From Vespa crabro (Eukaryota > Arthropoda > Insecta > Hymenoptera > Vespidae), in contig NC_060979.1 of the NCBI RefSeq assembly GCF_910589235.1, forward strand, positions 1,240,001 to 1,304,000: a DNA stretch of 64,000 nucleotides, in the 5' to 3' direction. The notes under the pieces are model-generated. The model was given only the letters and a program-made list of their open reading frames with translations, was not told where the DNA came from and did not search any database. Each line of letters opens with the position of its first letter. Positions within the stretch are counted from its first letter, which is position 1. The position numbers and the translations under genes were made by a program. Below, piece by piece: positions 62,340 to 64,000 of this stretch.

Positions 62340-63499
62340 ACAACGTAGGTAGATAATCTTCTTTATGCTAATAATTCCCGATGAAAAAGTAGAAATCTAT
62401 TTCAACGAAAAAATCTCTTGATGGTAAATTAGAAAACTATTCCATTAAAAAATCTACTAATGGTAAAGTTATCAACTATTATTGATAAAATAATGGCCCA
62501 TACAAATGTTAATAGGGGCCAATATATCGATAAATATAAGTTTGTATAATCTCACGTTATATTTAAGCATAAGAAATAACACACTTTAGTCGAATAATTA
62601 TTAATCACAACACAATTGATATACTAAATTAAACACGTACGCATTTTTTCTGATTCGTATATTTCACATTTCAAAAAATAACTTTTTTGTCACGATTGCG
62701 TTCATATAAAAAAAAATTCCATAAAAATTATTAAATTACAAGAATATAATTTGAAGAGATCACATTTTCTTAAGTAAGTAACATAAAAATCATGCGATAA
62801 ATATTCGTTGTGTTGGCTGACATTTATTTTTACGGATGTACACGTGTAACAAACACGTGCTTGGCGGTCAACAAACGTTGATTCGCTTTCCAGTTGCTTC
62901 GGAAAAATATTGATTAATTGGAGCAGACAAAGTTTATTTGATTGGTGCGACAAAGGATTAGAGAGGGAAACGTCAATGGAAGAATCCTCCAAGACGACAC
63001 GAAATGTAGACAAAGAATATTATTTTAACCAGCTACGAATTTTATTACACCGTATTCAGCAAACCGTGAATATATCATTTTTTCATTATTAATATATACA
63101 AAAATACATATATGAATCAATAAATATACGAGTAAATATTTATAGAAAAGCTAAAATAGAAATATTTTGACAACGGTAATATTCGGAATAAAGACAATGG
63201 TTTATTTACTCTCAATGTATGAAGATTTTAAAAAAGAGCAGAGATAAGAGAACATTGATAATGACTAATAATGTCTACACATTGATAAGAATAGTGAAGA
63301 AACAATACGAAATAATTACTTACTTCTTTCGTTATTCTACTTGTACCGATTATAATGCCGTCGTTAATATTAGCAATATTACTTGATATTAAGAAGTCTA
63401 TAATTGCCACGTTCACGAGGAATCATTTATTATATACTCAATTAACAATAAGTAAATAAGAATAATATTATGGTAACACATCAAGCACTCAGATGTCTT
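62340..63499. other. OR flank copy in inverted orientation plus a GC-richer patch
   Basis: Parts of 62340-62640 match, in reverse complement, the receptor flanks at 48650-48830 and 52740-52950 (AAATAGATTTCTACTTTTTC and neighbours). From 62820 to 63060 the composition is GC-richer; a 60-codon plus-strand frame at 62910-63092 (INWSRQSLFDWCDKGLERE) is open but unrecognised. Confidence 0.4.
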
Positions 63500-63590
63500 T
63501 CCTTCGAGAAGTAAAATCATACTGCAAGAGAATGAAAAGGGGAAGTGCCTGTGGACGCAATGCGCATGTCTATCGTGGAAGGGAAAAAAT
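63500..63590 (+). promoter_or_regulatory. Conserved odorant receptor upstream block C
   Basis: Reverse complement of blocks A and B: CTTCGAGAAGTAAAATCATA, then CTGCAAGAGAATGAAAAGGG, then GAAGTGCCTGTGGACGCAAT, then GCGCATGTC. It lies about 300 bases upstream of the plus-strand receptor start at 63889, so the orientation relative to the gene is preserved. Confidence 0.7.
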
Positions 63591-63888
63591 TATCGACCAT
63601 GTAAGGAGCAAATGACAAATAATAACTTAATAGCTAGAAAGAAACATCTGTTTAGTTATACACGTATAATTGGATTAAAATGAGAGAAACGTATAACAAG
63701 CTATAGACATTATATGAATTTTTTTTATGAAAGAAAAACTTTCTACCAGTCGATACAATTTAGAGAAAAGTACTATTACTACTTTATCATTTAAAACATA
63801 TATTTAAAAGGGTACTTAGAATTCTTGATGTAAAAAACGGCGTAGGGATGAATTCAGTCGAAGTCAATAAGTCATAGGAGTTATTAGG

Positions 63889-64000
63889 ATGATTGTGCAA
63901 GACGAGCTGTATTTGGAAAACGAGTACTATAATTACAATATTCGATTCTTAAAATTAGTTGGCATTTCGCCTTATGAAACATCGTCGTGTAATATGATTC
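63889..64000 (+). CDS. Odorant receptor, first exon, cut by window edge
   Basis: The start codon is followed by IVQDELYLENEYYNYN and then IRFLKLVGISPYE, clearly parallel to exon 1 of the intact minus-strand receptor (NNEYFENKYYTYNF, RFLKLIGIWHYD). The frame is open to the window end, inside exon 1. It is transcribed away from the other receptors, so the cluster contains an inverted unit. A conserved block lies about 300 bases upstream. Whether the rest of the gene is intact cannot be seen. Confidence 0.88.
   Translation, partial: MIVQDELYLENEYYNYNIRFLKLVGISPYETSSCNMI

Noticed and set aside
1..64000. CRISPR arrays, operons, ribosome binding sites, tRNA genes and viral genes
   Set aside because: Composition and introns show nuclear animal DNA. 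I found no regularly spaced repeat array, no cloverleaf I could support and no viral protein motif.

Overview
The window looks like nuclear DNA of an insect, most likely an aculeate hymenopteran and probably a bee. It is extremely AT-rich, has many AT microsatellites and homopolymer tracts, and carries short spliced genes: fatty acyl-CoA reductase (FAR) copies, a gastrulation-defective (gd)-like serine protease, replication factor C subunit 1 (RFC1), a U2 snRNA and tandem insect odorant receptors (7tm_6). Species cannot be decided by reading alone.

1-19.2 kb is a FAR graveyard. Two FAR copies face each other in a large imperfect inverted duplication (about 5140-11395 against 13344-19215). The plus copy (7712-12753, six recognisable exons) has a 4-base deletion in exon 3. 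The minus copy (13401-16382, three exons) has two nonsense codons, one in exon 1 and one in exon 3, and lacks its 3' half. The lesions are not shared, so the copies decayed independently. Further out there are only relics of FAR exon 1, at the left edge, near 1 kb, 5.5 kb and 18.8 kb, and again 38 kb away near 57.3 kb.

19.2-34 kb is mostly gene-poor. It holds a decayed Tc1-like transposase (23.8-24.2 kb), a piggyBac-derived fragment (24.3-24.8 kb), one intact protease coding exon (25419-26834, minus), and the second copy of a 1.3-kb direct repeat whose first copy is at 2.8-4.2 kb.

34188-39343 is RFC1 on the plus strand. I read it as 16 exons and about 1064 residues, with a PIP-like N-terminus, a BRCT domain, Walker A and B motifs and a basic C-terminus. 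It is the only housekeeping protein gene here.

41.2-64 kb is an odorant receptor cluster. It contains a 3' fragment (41.2-41.9 kb), a frameshifted copy (44.7-46.0 kb), one apparently intact eight-exon gene (49492-51411, 368 residues), and the first exon of a fourth gene in opposite orientation at the right edge (63889 onward). The last three share a conserved block about 300-345 bases upstream of the start codon. Inserted among them are a full-length U2 snRNA (42864-43049), a dead mariner (43430-44530), a TTAA-flanked deleted piggyBac element (47811-48629) and a TA-flanked 132-base mariner MITE (48838-48969).

No known gene category accounts for everything. The most interesting structures are the convergent FAR pseudogene palindrome, the exon-1-only FAR relics, the odorant receptor upstream block, and a perfect 34-base palindrome at 3342-3375. 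All exon boundaries come from reading splice signals and phase by eye, and all similarity statements come from visual alignment within the window.
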